Part shown: positions 9,894 to 18,101 of the stretch, one piece after another | How the letters are laid out: every line of letters starts with the position of its first letter | Position numbering within the stretch: the first letter of the stretch is position 1 | Source of the DNA: Mycobacterium sp. SMC-2 | GTDB taxonomy: Bacteria > Actinomycetota > Actinomycetes > Mycobacteriales > Mycobacteriaceae | NCBI RefSeq assembly: GCF_025263485.1 | Contig: NZ_CP079863.1 | Span: 3,472,001 to 3,536,000 of the forward strand | Length of the DNA stretch: 64,000 bases | Reading direction: 5' to 3' | Translations under genes and position numbers: made by a program | Notes under the pieces: model-generated | The model's database searches: none | Told to the model about the DNA's origin: nothing | The model's input: only the letters and a program-made list of their open reading frames with translations

Positions 9894-10556
9894 CTAGCCG
9901 CTTGCCGCGCCCACGTGGACCGGTGCGCGCCACAGGCCCACGATCGCGTCGATCAGGCCTTCGCCGGCAACCGGCCACGCCGAACGCGAACGCGGTCCGT
10001 CCTCGGCCAATGCGCTTTCGTGCTCGGCGCAGGTGTGCATGAGCAGGTTGCGCACCATGACCATCCGTTCCGAACGCACCCGCCTGGGCAGGTCGGGAAG
10101 GCACCGGTTGATGCCGTCGATGGTCCGCACCAGCAGCGGCGACGCGAGCGCGTCTTTGGTGACGACGTGTCGGTACGCGGGATCGGCCATGGCCTGGGCG
10201 GCGAACCGGGCATACCAGCTGGGCGTGCCGAGCGCGTGCAGGTGATCGGTGAGTGGCCGCACCATCGCGCCCACCCAGTCGCGCAGGTCCGTGGAATCGT
10301 CGATTGCGGTCAGCATCTGTGCCCGCAGCTCCTCGATCGGCTCCCGATGCTTGCTCTCGATCGCCCGCAGCAGGTCGGTTCGCGTCCCGAAGTGGTAGCA
10401 GGCCGCGGCGTTGTTGCCCTGCCCGGCCGCCTCGCTGATCTGCCGGTTGGACACGGCGTACATGCCGCGCTCGGCGAACAACACTTCCGCGGCCGACAGG
10501 ATCGCCTCCCGGGTCCCTGTCGACCTGTCGGAGCGGGCGATCCGCTCGGCGGTCAT
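9894..10556 (-). CDS. TetR family regulator of the P450 operon
   Basis: A 220-residue protein. The N-terminal helix-turn-helix region STGTREAILSAAEVLFAERGMYAVSNRQISEAAGQGNNAAACYHFG is typical of TetR regulators with a large ligand domain. The ATG at 10556 (MTAERIARSD) is chosen; a TTG at 10595 and a GTG between them are in frame but would place the start inside an AT-rich inverted repeat that looks like an operator. The gene leads the unit that continues with P450, SDR, amidohydrolase and two M24 genes, and very probably controls it in response to the pathway substrate. Confidence 0.88.
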   Translation of the reverse strand: MTAERIARSDRSTGTREAILSAAEVLFAERGMYAVSNRQISEAAGQGNNAAACYHFGTRTDLLRAIESKHREPIEELRAQMLTAIDDSTDLRDWVGAMVRPLTDHLHALGTPSWYARFAAQAMADPAYRHVVTKDALASPLLVRTIDGINRCLPDLPRRVRSERMVMVRNLLMHTCAEHESALAEDGPRSRSAWPVAGEGLIDAIVGLWRAPVHVGAASG

Positions 10557-10582
10557 CGCCTCAGTGAACACGGGTGCCACGA

Positions 10583-10604
10583 TTAAATCAAGCAATTTAT
10601 TTAA
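10583..10604. promoter_or_regulatory. AT-rich inverted repeat, candidate operator/promoter
   Basis: TTAAAT (10583-10588) and ATTTAA (10599-10604) are perfect inverted arms with 10 bases between them. The element is markedly AT-rich in a GC-rich region and lies 27-48 bases before the TetR start at 10556 and about 115 bases before the divergent Ddn-like gene. It could serve as operator and promoter for either side. Confidence 0.5.
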
Positions 10605-10718
10605 CGGGTACGGCGCGTGTCGCGTTGTGGTGGACGCCCACGCCGGAATCCCTGGCCGTCAAGGTGATTTCATCGTTCCGACGCCCACGCCGGGCTGCCC
10701 CCGCAATACAGTCTTCGT

Positions 10719-11195
10719 ATGAATCCGCTGCAGCGGGTGGCCCGCAATCCGGCGGCCTACCGCCGGCTCGTCCTGGACAGCCGGCCGGTCGCGGAACGCC
10801 TTGAGGCGCTGCTGCGGTTCGCGACGAGCGGGCGGTTCGGCGTTCTCGACCTCGCGGGCCTGCCGAACGTGCGGATCACCACCTCAGGACGCAAAACGGG
10901 TCTCGCCCGTAGCGCGACGGTGCAGTATGTGCCCGTCGGCAACGGGCTGTTGCTGGTCGGCTCCAACTGGGGTCGCGATCGCCACCCGTCGTGGTCGGCG
11001 AATCTGAAAGCCACGCAGCGGGTTACCGTCCGCAGGCGCGGATATCGCTTCGTCGCGTCGGTGCGGTTGCTCAGCGGCGCGGAGCGCGACGAAGCATGGT
11101 CGACGGTGGTGGCGCACTGGCCGAATTACCAGGTGGCCCAAGACCGTGCGGGTCGGCGCCAATTCCGGTTGTTTCTGCTGACGCCAGCCACATAG
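10719..11195 (+). CDS. F420-type nitroreductase-family (Ddn-like / DUF385) protein
   Basis: A 158-residue protein with the split beta-barrel pattern of the deazaflavin-dependent nitroreductase family: VRITTSGRKTGLARSATVQYVPVGNGLLLVGSNWG, then HPSWSANLKATQRVTVRRRG. Known relatives use reduced F420 to reduce quinones and nitro compounds; Ddn of M. tuberculosis is the best-known member. The start ATG at 10719 gives the usual short helical N-terminus. It is divergent from the P450-operon TetR gene and shares its 162-base intergenic region. Whether it belongs to that regulon is not known. Confidence 0.88.
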   Translation: MNPLQRVARNPAAYRRLVLDSRPVAERLEALLRFATSGRFGVLDLAGLPNVRITTSGRKTGLARSATVQYVPVGNGLLLVGSNWGRDRHPSWSANLKATQRVTVRRRGYRFVASVRLLSGAERDEAWSTVVAHWPNYQVAQDRAGRRQFRLFLLTPAT

Positions 11196-11209
11196 GCTTC
11201 GCGCCTACC

Positions 11210-11704
11210 CTAGCCCGGGTGGTTGGAGTGTTCCAGGTGGGCGATTTCGCCACCCCAAACCGATTGGGCCCCAGCGTCGCCCACGCGGTATATCTGGACC
11301 GTCGATGAGATGGCGACGGCGAGCACCAGTATCGCGATAGTCGCCCGGACGGCCACGCGGCTCTTGTCCGAGCGGCGTTCGATCACGCGCATCACCACGA
11401 GCGCCAGCGCGGCCGCCAGCAGCGCGGCGGAAAAGTATGGCATGGTGCTGCCCCGGGAGGCGTGCTCCTGCAGGATCGGACTGGGTTTGGCCCTCAGGTC
11501 GTAAAGCCACGCCCCGGCGTTTGCCGTGATCGGCGTCAACACCATGGTGGCGACAGCCGACATCACGGCGAGCCACAACAGTGCGCCCCGACGCGCCGTG
11601 GGCCAAAACACGCACACGATCTCCAGCAGGGCGGTCAGCGGTACGAGCACCACAACGAAGTGCAGCAGCAGGGCATGGGCGGGCATGCCATTGATGACGG
11701 TCAT
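11210..11704 (-). CDS. DUF2231-type integral membrane protein
   Basis: A 164-residue protein with four predicted membrane segments: about residues 9-31, 37-57, 85-105 and 121-141. The start MTVINGMPAHALLLHFVVVLVPL carries the HALLLHF pattern of DUF2231 proteins, which have histidines suited to heme or metal binding. Function is unknown. It lies 33 bases downstream of the lipoprotein gene on the same strand, so the two are probably co-transcribed, and both follow the SigF-family sigma gene. Confidence 0.8.
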   Translation of the reverse strand: MTVINGMPAHALLLHFVVVLVPLTALLEIVCVFWPTARRGALLWLAVMSAVATMVLTPITANAGAWLYDLRAKPSPILQEHASRGSTMPYFSAALLAAALALVVMRVIERRSDKSRVAVRATIAILVLAVAISSTVQIYRVGDAGAQSVWGGEIAHLEHSNHPG

Positions 11705-11737
11705 CGGACCCCTCGGTGGTGTGCGGTCAGCTCGCGC

Positions 11738-12361
11738 TCAGCCGCCGAGCCCCTTCTTGATGGCCGCGGCTTGTTTCTGGGCCACGTCGTTGACGAAATC
11801 GGCGGGAGCCAGCGTGTCGGGCGGCCCGTCGAACTGCAGCGTGACGAAGGCCCTGCCCTCGGTGAACAGCAGGATGGTCACGCCCTTGCTCTTGTCCGGG
11901 GAGTTGCCCGTCAACGTCGTTCCGCCCGCCCCGACGTTGGCAGCTTGCGTAGTCGGGTTCTTGATCACGTCACCCTGCGCGCCCTTGGCCGCGTTCAACG
12001 CGTCCGTGGCGGCGCCGGGGTCGGCGAACACCTGAATCGTGTCCTTGATGACGTGACTGCCGTCTTCGTCCTTGAACGTCGTCGCGACGCCCGGTTGGCC
12101 GTTCGGGTTACCCGTCGGCGGGGCAGCCGTGAACGGTACGGGCGCGTTGATGTCGCTCGCCTGGATCAACAGGCCGGTGTACTCGCTCGCCTGCCCGGCC
12201 GTCGACGAGGCCGGTGCCGAGCTGTGCGCGCTGGTGGCCGAGCTCGACGACCCCGGCTTGGACGTCGGTGACGCCGGATTCTTGCCGCCGCACCCCGCTA
12301 CGCCCAGCGCCAGCGCCGTCATCGCCGCGACGCCCGCGGCCACCGTCCGTGAAGTCCACAT
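11738..12361 (-). CDS. putative lipoprotein
   Basis: A 207-residue exported lipoprotein. The N-terminus MWTSRTVAAGVAAMTALALGVAGCGG has a short charged region, a hydrophobic core and a lipobox LGVAGC with the acylated cysteine at about residue 24. A Ser/Ala/Pro-rich linker follows, then a domain with IQVFADPGAATDALNAAKGA and ILLFTEGRAFVTLQF. This resembles mycobacterial lipoproteins of unknown function. It is 117 bases downstream of the sigma-factor gene and just upstream of a DUF2231 membrane protein. The sequence gives no substrate. Confidence 0.82.
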   Translation of the reverse strand: MWTSRTVAAGVAAMTALALGVAGCGGKNPASPTSKPGSSSSATSAHSSAPASSTAGQASEYTGLLIQASDINAPVPFTAAPPTGNPNGQPGVATTFKDEDGSHVIKDTIQVFADPGAATDALNAAKGAQGDVIKNPTTQAANVGAGGTTLTGNSPDKSKGVTILLFTEGRAFVTLQFDGPPDTLAPADFVNDVAQKQAAAIKKGLGG

Positions 12362-12478
12362 CGCTTTGAGCCCCCTTCCAGGCTGCCTCAGGCACCGCAG
12401 TCGAGTTGTTTCCCGATCGCACAGTACATTGCGGCGGGTTGCGGGCGTGGCGCCGAAGGCCCGGGGGCGATGAAGGGC

Positions 12479-13288
12479 TTATTCCAGTTGGTCGCGCAGG
12501 CAGCGCAGGGTGCTCGCCAGGATGCGCGAGACCTGCATCTGCGACACCCCGATGCGCTCGGCGATCTGGCTCTGCGTCATCGATTCGAAGAACCGCATCC
12601 GCAGGACCTCCTGTTCGCGCGCGGGAAGTGCGGCAACGAGGACGCGCAGCGTTTCCCGGTTGGTGATGTGCTCGATCTGCGGATCGATGTCGCCAACCGA
12701 GTCGGCGACCAGTCGGGGCGTGCCCGAGCCGTCCGTGCCCATGGGTGCGTCCAACGAATCCAGCCGATAGGCATCGCCCGCCACAAGGCACTCGACGATT
12801 TCCTCGCGGGGAACTTCCAGCACCTGCGACAGCTCGCCCGCGGTGGGCGCACGCCCCAGCTTCTGAGCCAGGTCGCCGGTCGTCCTGCTGATCTGTACGT
12901 GGAGTTCACGCAACCGCCGTGGTACCCGCATGCCCCAGCTGTAGTCGCGGAAGTACCGCCGGACCTCGCCCATCATGGTCGGGACCGCGAAGCCGATGAA
13001 GCTGGGCCCCTTGTCGGGGTCGAACCGATTGATGGCGTTCATCAGCCCCACGCGCGCCACCTGGATGAGGTCGTCGAGACCCTCGCCGCGGCGCGCGAAA
13101 TGGCTGGCCACATGGTCGGCCAGCGGCAGGCATCGGGCCACGATTTGCTCGCGTTGGCGGCTGTATTCATGCGATTCGGCCGGCATTTGGCGCAACGCCA
13201 CGAACATTTCGACGACATCGTCGTAGGAATCGTCGGCTTTGGTGTCCCGGCACGGGGCCGGACGGAGGGGGGTAATTACATCGGTCAT
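12479..13288 (-). CDS. RNA polymerase sigma factor, SigB/SigF/SigG family
   Basis: A 269-residue group 3 sigma factor. Region 2 is seen in GLDDLIQVARVGLMNAINRFDPDKGPSFIGFAVPTMMGEVRRYFRD, region 3 in LAQKLGRAPTAGELSQVLEVP, and the region 4 helix-turn-helix in MTQSQIAERIGVSQMQVSRIL. Length and order match mycobacterial SigF (about 261 residues). ATG 13288 is chosen because MTDVITPLRP begins close to region 2 and overlaps the stop of a small upstream ORF (ATGA). No RsbW-type anti-sigma or anti-anti-sigma gene lies beside it, unlike the canonical sigF locus, so this looks like an extra orphan paralogue. Confidence 0.9.
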   Translation of the reverse strand: MTDVITPLRPAPCRDTKADDSYDDVVEMFVALRQMPAESHEYSRQREQIVARCLPLADHVASHFARRGEGLDDLIQVARVGLMNAINRFDPDKGPSFIGFAVPTMMGEVRRYFRDYSWGMRVPRRLRELHVQISRTTGDLAQKLGRAPTAGELSQVLEVPREEIVECLVAGDAYRLDSLDAPMGTDGSGTPRLVADSVGDIDPQIEHITNRETLRVLVAALPAREQEVLRMRFFESMTQSQIAERIGVSQMQVSRILASTLRCLRDQLE

Positions 13289-13353
13289 TGGCGCACGCGC
13301 CCTGTCTTGGCGCGGCCGGTCCTGAAAACTGGGACATTCGAATGGGTTTGCAT
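13285..13353 (-). CDS. possible 22-residue leader ORF coupled to the sigma gene
   Basis: A 22-codon minus-strand frame starts at ATG 13353 (MQTHSNVPVF...) and ends in a TGA that overlaps the sigma-factor ATG as ATGA. A GAGGAG lies 9 bases before its start, whereas the sigma ATG itself has no clear ribosome site. This arrangement suggests translation of the sigma factor by coupling. The peptide matches no family I recognise. It may be fortuitous. Confidence 0.4.
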   Translation of the reverse strand: MQTHSNVPVFRTGRAKTGRVRQ

Positions 13354-13356
13354 GCT

Positions 13357-13374
13357 GACTCACTCCTCTGAGTC
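13357..13374. promoter_or_regulatory. inverted repeat over the leader-ORF ribosome site
   Basis: Perfect 6-bp arms GACTCA and TGAGTC flank a 6-base centre CTCCTC, which is the complement of the GAGGAG ribosome site of the small leader ORF. In RNA this could hide that site in a hairpin, or in DNA it could be an operator. The function is inferred. Confidence 0.4.
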
Positions 13375-13924
13375 GTGTGCAGCGAGACATGGCAGCTATG
13401 CGCGTAGTCGCCTCACTGCACCTGTATCCGCAGGACTGGTCGGTTATCCAACACGCACGGGCTACCGATGGGAGATGACTCGGGTGTCGATCGCCGGAGC
13501 CATAATCAAGCTCAGTAGCCGTGCGGCTGACTGGCCGCTTTGAGCTAAACGGCGACATGTCCAGAACGGACTTCATTCGTGACTATACGCCTCATCCCAT
13601 CCGCCCGCGATCGCTTACCCGATCTCTGTCCCGACTCTTACGGAACCGTTGTCCGCTCCGTAACGAGGGCCGCGGCTGGTGGCCCGCCCACCTCAGCGCG
13701 ATCAACCGGCCCGAGCTGGACCGTCGGCGTCTTGTGGGGGTCAATCCGCTGCTCAACCCCAAAATCGCGCACCTGCGCCGGGTCCGCCTGCCGGCAAAGT
13801 GACGACTGCGGTTCTCATTTCTGGGCCGGCTGGGTACTGTTCGCCTGGTGTTCGTGACAGTTCTTGCGCGGCGTGCCCCCGATCCGTTTCCATTGCCGTT
13901 AGGGCACAACGCATTACGGCGCCC
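13375..13924. other. long divergent intergenic region between sigma gene and SDR gene
   Basis: About 550 bases without a convincing gene. Open frames here have no family signature and the wrong codon pattern. The region holds a candidate SigF-type promoter facing the SDR gene at 13811-13837, and presumably the promoter of the sigma operon. Nothing else was recognised. Confidence 0.5.
13811..13837 (+). promoter_or_regulatory. candidate SigF-type promoter of the SDR gene
   Basis: GTTC (13811-13814), 17 bases, then GGGTAC (13832-13837) matches the mycobacterial SigF consensus GTTT-N15-17-GGGTAT at 8 of 10 positions. It lies 87 bases before the SDR start and across from the SigF-family sigma gene. 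Similarity to the consensus is the only evidence. Confidence 0.45.
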
Positions 13925-14824
13925 ATGACGGTGAACATCGAGGGACGGCTGCTGGATGGGCGCGGGGTGGTGGTGGCCGGCGGCAGCCGTGGGATCGGGC
14001 GCGCGGTCACCGAACTGCTCTGCGGCCTCGGCGCCGGCGTGGTCGTCAACGGGCGCGACGAGCACGCGGTCGAGGAGACCGTCGCCGCCGTCACGGCGTC
14101 GGGAGGGCACGCCACCGCGGTCGTCGGACCTGCGGACGAGGAGGACGTCGCCGGTGCGCTGGCCGCCGACTGTGTGCGCACGTACGGGCGGCTGGACGCC
14201 CTGATCAACTGCGCCGGGATCGCCGAGCCGCCCGGATCCTCGATTTTGAACATCTCGCCGGAAGACTTCGACCGCCTGATCGGCGCCCACCTCGGCACGG
14301 CGTTCCACACGTGCCGGGCGGCCGCTCGCGTCATGGCCGCCCAGGGGCACGGGGCCATCGTCAACACCAGCTCAGTGGCATTCCTGGGCGACTACGGCGG
14401 CACCGGCTACCCCGCGGGCAAGGGCGCGGTCAACGCCCTGACCATGGCCATCGCCGCCGAACTGAAGGCCCACGGCGTCCGGGCCAACGTGGTGTGTCCC
14501 GGCGCCCGGACACGGCTGTCCACGGGCGCCGAGTACGAACAACACATCGAGGACCTGCATCGCCGCGGCTTGCTGGACGAAATGACCATGCGGGCCTCAC
14601 TGGACAGCCCCCCACCGGAGTTCGTCGCCCCGCTCTACGCCTATCTCGTGAGCGACCTGGCCCAGGCCATCACGGGCCAGATCTTCGTTGCCGCAGGCGG
14701 ATTCGTCGGCAGCTTCGATCGGCCAACCCCGCGGCTGCTGGGCTACCGCGACCACCATGAGGCCCCACCCTGGTCCGTCGAGGATTTGCACACGATGATC
14801 GGCGCCGCGCAGGCCGCACACTGA
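13925..14824 (+). CDS. SDR family oxidoreductase
   Basis: A 299-residue classical short-chain dehydrogenase. Motifs: VVVAGGSRGIGRAV (cofactor loop), LINCAGIAEP, the serine in IVNTSSVAFLG, and the catalytic GYPAGKGAV. A residue set NGRDEHAVEE after the second strand suggests NADP(H). The ATG at 13925 (MTVNIEGRLLDGRG) gives a normal N-terminus; the frame is open further up but without homology. A near-consensus SigF-type promoter lies upstream and the gene is divergent from the sigma gene, so it may belong to a stress regulon. The substrate is unknown. Confidence 0.88.
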   Translation: MTVNIEGRLLDGRGVVVAGGSRGIGRAVTELLCGLGAGVVVNGRDEHAVEETVAAVTASGGHATAVVGPADEEDVAGALAADCVRTYGRLDALINCAGIAEPPGSSILNISPEDFDRLIGAHLGTAFHTCRAAARVMAAQGHGAIVNTSSVAFLGDYGGTGYPAGKGAVNALTMAIAAELKAHGVRANVVCPGARTRLSTGAEYEQHIEDLHRRGLLDEMTMRASLDSPPPEFVAPLYAYLVSDLAQAITGQIFVAAGGFVGSFDRPTPRLLGYRDHHEAPPWSVEDLHTMIGAAQAAH

Positions 14825-15006
14825 GCGGCCCGGATGCCCGCGCGACAGCAAATCGATCCGGGCGCGCCGCGGCCGCGCCGAAGCGAGCGGGACCTGCGCT
14901 GGAGGACCGCCGTCATTTCGCCACCGGTCCGCCGGAAACTCGCACGTTGTGGGTATGCGCGGCGGCCCAACCGCATACGCTGTGCTGCGAACCGTAGGAG
15001 GGTGTC

Positions 15007-15798
15007 TTGACGATGCAACCGAACCCGCTCGACCCAGTTGCCAGCGAACGGCTGTCGCACGCGGGCAAAGTGTTCACTTCCGACCTGTCGATCAACGAAT
15101 TCGCCTTGCTGCATGGGGCCGGGTTCGAGCCGATCGAACTCGTGATGGGAGTCTCGGTCTACCACGTCGGTTATCAGTTCACCGGGATCCGGCAGCAGTC
15201 CGAGCTTCCGGTGCTGACGGACGCGACCTACCGGGCGCGCTGGAATGCGATGTCGCGGATGCAGGCGGAGGCCGATTCGCTGGGCGCGGACGGCGTGGTG
15301 GGCGTCCGCCTCGAATGGCGTCATCAGGGCGAGGGCGAGCATCTGGAGTTCATCGCGGTCGGAACCGCGGTGCGATACACGGACAAGCCCGGCGCCTATC
15401 GGCGGCCCAACGGGCAAGCGTTCACCAGCCACCTGTCCGGGCAGGATCTGTCGACACTCCTACGGTCGGGCTTCGCCCCGGTGGCGTTCGTGATGGGCAA
15501 CTGTGTCTTTCACATTGCCGTACAAGGCTTTCTGCGCACGCTCGGCCAGGTGGGCCGCAACGCCGAGATGCCCCAATGGACGCAGGGCAGCTACCAGGCT
15601 CGCGAACTGGCGATGTCACGCATGCAGAGTGAAGCCGAGCGCGACGGCGGAACCGGTGTCGTCGGTGTGCATTTCGCCATCTCGAACTACGCGTGGGGAC
15701 ATCACACCGTCGAGTTCTATGTGGCCGGGACCGCCGTGCGCCGCGCGGGCGAGGCGCAGACCCTGACACCGTCGTTCGTCCTGCCCATGAGCGATTGA
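15007..15798 (+). CDS. tandem YbjQ-type (heavy-metal-binding-like) domain protein
   Basis: A 263-residue protein made of two similar halves. Each has a TSDLSINEFALLHGAGFEPIELVMG or TSHLSGQDLSTLLRSGFAPVAFVMG start and a later AMSRMQ(A/S)EA...GVVGV...VEF segment. The GADGVVGVR pattern resembles the YbjQ/UPF0145 'heavy-metal binding' family, normally a single ~100-residue pentameric domain, so this is a duplicated form. Function is unknown. The start may be TTG 15007 or ATG 15013; a GGAGG lies 5 and 11 bases before them respectively. The next gene overlaps its stop. Confidence 0.75.
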   Translation: MTMQPNPLDPVASERLSHAGKVFTSDLSINEFALLHGAGFEPIELVMGVSVYHVGYQFTGIRQQSELPVLTDATYRARWNAMSRMQAEADSLGADGVVGVRLEWRHQGEGEHLEFIAVGTAVRYTDKPGAYRRPNGQAFTSHLSGQDLSTLLRSGFAPVAFVMGNCVFHIAVQGFLRTLGQVGRNAEMPQWTQGSYQARELAMSRMQSEAERDGGTGVVGVHFAISNYAWGHHTVEFYVAGTAVRRAGEAQTLTPSFVLPMSD

Positions 15799-16178
15799 TG
15801 ACGGGCCTCGATCATCAGCGGGTCGGACACGTCATCGGATCCGCCCTCGCCGGTCCCGGGGGAGTCGGCCTGGTGCTGCGGGTCTTTTGCGGGGTTCCGG
15901 GTGTGGTTCTCGTTCCGGCGCGGCGGGGCTTCTTCCGGTCGCAGCCGGAGCGGGTGCAGATCGGCGACTGGCGGTATGAGGCCACCCCCGACGGCCGCCT
16001 GAGCGCCGCCCACCTGGTGAACGGCATCGTCCTGGCCCAGGAGGTCCTCCCCGCCGGCGCCGTCGGACCGCACATGGCTCGCGCACTCGATCAGCTGGTG
16101 GCCGGTTACGGGCCGACGATCGTCCCCAACATCGATGCGGCCCTCGAGGTGCTCGAGGCCGGCGCCGGGTCGCGCTGA
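15798..16178 (+). CDS. conserved mycobacterial hypothetical protein
   Basis: A 126-residue protein starting at an ATG that overlaps the stop of the YbjQ-type gene (TGATG), so the two are probably translated together. The sequence MTGLDHQRVGHVIGSALAGPG then a hydrophobic stretch VGLVLRVFCGVPGVVLVPA and the C-terminal HLVNGIVLAQEVLPAGAVGPHM suggest a small alpha/beta protein rather than a membrane protein. I do not recognise the family. Nothing in it points to an active site. Confidence 0.65.
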   Translation: MTGLDHQRVGHVIGSALAGPGGVGLVLRVFCGVPGVVLVPARRGFFRSQPERVQIGDWRYEATPDGRLSAAHLVNGIVLAQEVLPAGAVGPHMARALDQLVAGYGPTIVPNIDAALEVLEAGAGSR

Positions 16179-16185
16179 CGCCCGT

Positions 16186-16848
16186 CTATAGGCGGCCGGC
16201 GGCGAAGTCCGCCGCCTGGTCAACCATGCCGGCTTCGACGTACTGCCGGTGCGCGACCGGGTTACCGGCATCCGAGCACACCGGATCGCCGGGCACGCAC
16301 AATTCGATGGTTTTGCCCGCATAGGGTGGGCCGATCGTCACGGGCGGCTCGTTGAGGATGCTCATGAACTGGCTCGACGGTTTTCCGAACAGAGCGACCG
16401 CGGCCACGTGGTTGGAAACCTCGGCCGGCATCGGCTGCAGCGCCTGGACCAGGTGTACCCCGTCCGGCACCGCGCTTTCGGTGACGAAACCCATCACCGC
16501 GGCGCCCTGGGAGTATCCGCCCAACACCATCCTGGTTCTGGGGCAGGCGACCGCCACGTGTTCGACGTGTGCGCCTGCGTCGCTGATGCCGTCCGCGGCC
16601 CTGGGGAAATCCGTGGTTGCCGGGTAGTCGACGGGATACACACCCAGGGACCTGCCGCCGACGTGCGGGCGCAAAGCGTCGACGAAACTCTGGCCGATAC
16701 GGCCGACGCCGGGCGGCTCGTTGGTACCCCGCGCGAACACCACCTCGACATCGGGGCATGGCCCGGCCGCCGCGATGGGAGCGACCGGCAGCGCCCAAAC
16801 GGGCGCCAGCACAGCACAAATCAGACCGCCGACGGTATGCGCCTTCAC
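16186..16848 (-). CDS. secreted cutinase-family serine esterase
   Basis: A 220-residue secreted alpha/beta hydrolase. A signal peptide is visible (MKAHTVGGLICAVLAPVWALPVAPIAAAGP, cleaved near residue 28). The nucleophile elbow is GGYSQGAAVM, the catalytic aspartate lies in CVPGDPVCSD and the histidine in NPVAHRQYV. Cysteines at the start (PCPDVEVVFARGTNEPPGVG) and end fit the two cutinase disulfides. Mycobacterial Culp proteins hydrolyse lipid esters or phospholipids outside the cell. It is convergent with the preceding gene and shows no operon partner. Confidence 0.92.
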   Translation of the reverse strand: MKAHTVGGLICAVLAPVWALPVAPIAAAGPCPDVEVVFARGTNEPPGVGRIGQSFVDALRPHVGGRSLGVYPVDYPATTDFPRAADGISDAGAHVEHVAVACPRTRMVLGGYSQGAAVMGFVTESAVPDGVHLVQALQPMPAEVSNHVAAVALFGKPSSQFMSILNEPPVTIGPPYAGKTIELCVPGDPVCSDAGNPVAHRQYVEAGMVDQAADFAAGRL

Positions 16849-16909
16849 ATCGTGATCTTGTCACAGGGTGACAAAATGTGCGCGTTGTGCGGATGCGGCC
16901 GGGGCCGGG

Positions 16910-17386
16910 TTAACGCGGGACGTCGGCATCGGGGGCGTGGGGTTGCCGGTGCGTGAACGAACGGACCGCACGCAGCACGCCCCGAAACGCGTAGGCGGCG
17001 GTCATGACGGTCAGGACGATCAGCAGCACGAACATCGGCAGCCAGTTGCCCCTGCTGTGGTCGATCTCCCACCAGATGATGGTGAACAACACCACACAGG
17101 CCAGCAGCACGATGTCGCGCCAGTTCCCCTGGTACGACAACGCCGCCTTGCGCAGCGCCCGGCTCCGGTCGGCGGTGTCGATCAGGTCGTCGATGCGGGC
17201 GTCGATGGTGCGTTGCAGTTCGGCGCGCCTCCTGCCGGCCTCGGGCGGCAGCCGGTCCAACAAGTCCATGTCCTGTTTGATCAACCCCCGATAATCCGGG
17301 CCGCGGAATTGTCCGGCGGCGATGCCGAGCATCGCACCACCGAAGACGGGCGCACTATTGAGCGCGATCTGTCCGAGGCCCGTCAT
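16910..17386 (-). CDS. putative two-TM membrane protein
   Basis: A 158-residue protein with a weakly hydrophobic N-terminus (APVFGGAMLGIAAG), a charged helical middle (about residues 38-85, LLDRLPPEAGRRRAELQRTIDARIDDLID, possibly coiled coil) and two membrane segments at about 92-108 and 116-137. It resembles uncharacterised mycobacterial membrane proteins; I do not know a function. It lies 43 bases downstream of a TetR gene on the same strand and may be its target. Confidence 0.7.
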   Translation of the reverse strand: MTGLGQIALNSAPVFGGAMLGIAAGQFRGPDYRGLIKQDMDLLDRLPPEAGRRRAELQRTIDARIDDLIDTADRSRALRKAALSYQGNWRDIVLLACVVLFTIIWWEIDHSRGNWLPMFVLLIVLTVMTAAYAFRGVLRAVRSFTHRQPHAPDADVPR

Positions 17387-17429
17387 GCCCGCTCCTCATG
17401 GTCGTCGTCAACGTCCCCCGCTGCCGGGG

Positions 17430-18101
17430 TCAGGATGCCTTGGAAGGGCGCCGCCGCGTTCGCGGCGGCTCAGCGCTCTGCAGCGCGTCCATCGCGCGCA
17501 CCAGTTGCGGATAGGCGATGGCCGGGCCGAGCCAACGCGTCAGGTAGCGCCGCAGATCGGCGCCGCTGCGCGGCGGGCGCCCCGGGTCGGCGAGGAAAGA
17601 ATGCAGCAGCCGCAGGCAGAACTCGTTCAGCTCGTCGAGACCAGCCTCATCGAAACCGTAACTCTCCCAATCGATGTCGTAGCGATGCAGCATCGACCGC
17701 CCGAACGCCAGGGCGGTATCGGAGATGATCGACACCTTCTGGCCGCGACGGTGGCGCTGGTTGAGCACGAATTCCACCTGGTGGTCCGAGGCCAGTCCTT
17801 CGATGGCGAATGCCAACCCTTCGGTCATCGCCAGCACCGGGTCGGCGACCCCCTCGAGATGGGCCGTCATTCGATCCAGGAACCCGTCGGCCGACCGCAT
17901 CGCCGATGCCACCAACAGCGCCTGCGTCCCGGGGAAGTACCGATAAACGGTCTGGCGGGTCACCCCAAGCGCCCGGGCCACGTCGGCGATCCGCATCGCC
18001 GAGCCGCGTTCCTCGATGATCTTGTCGGCGGCATCCAGGATGCGCTCGATCGCCTCCTCGTCGGAGGCGGGCGTGTTGCCTGCCCAACCGTGACTGCGCA
18101 T
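17430..18101 (-). CDS. TetR family transcriptional regulator
   Basis: A 223-residue regulator. The DNA-binding domain is AIERILDAADKIIEERGSAMRIADVARALGVTRQTVYRYFPGTQALLVASAM at residues 17-68; the rest is a helical ligand domain with a basic tail EPPRTRRRPSKAS. The start MRSHGWAGN at 18101 gives a standard N-terminus. It is upstream of a small membrane protein gene on the same strand. No clear palindrome was found in the 177 bases before it. Confidence 0.88.
   Translation of the reverse strand: MRSHGWAGNTPASDEEAIERILDAADKIIEERGSAMRIADVARALGVTRQTVYRYFPGTQALLVASAMRSADGFLDRMTAHLEGVADPVLAMTEGLAFAIEGLASDHQVEFVLNQRHRRGQKVSIISDTALAFGRSMLHRYDIDWESYGFDEAGLDELNEFCLRLLHSFLADPGRPPRSGADLRRYLTRWLGPAIAYPQLVRAMDALQSAEPPRTRRRPSKAS

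Noticed and set aside
13579..13857. A 92-codon gene in the sigma/SDR gap
   Set aside because: Composition is low-complexity R/S/G with no family pattern, and it has no supporting ribosome site.
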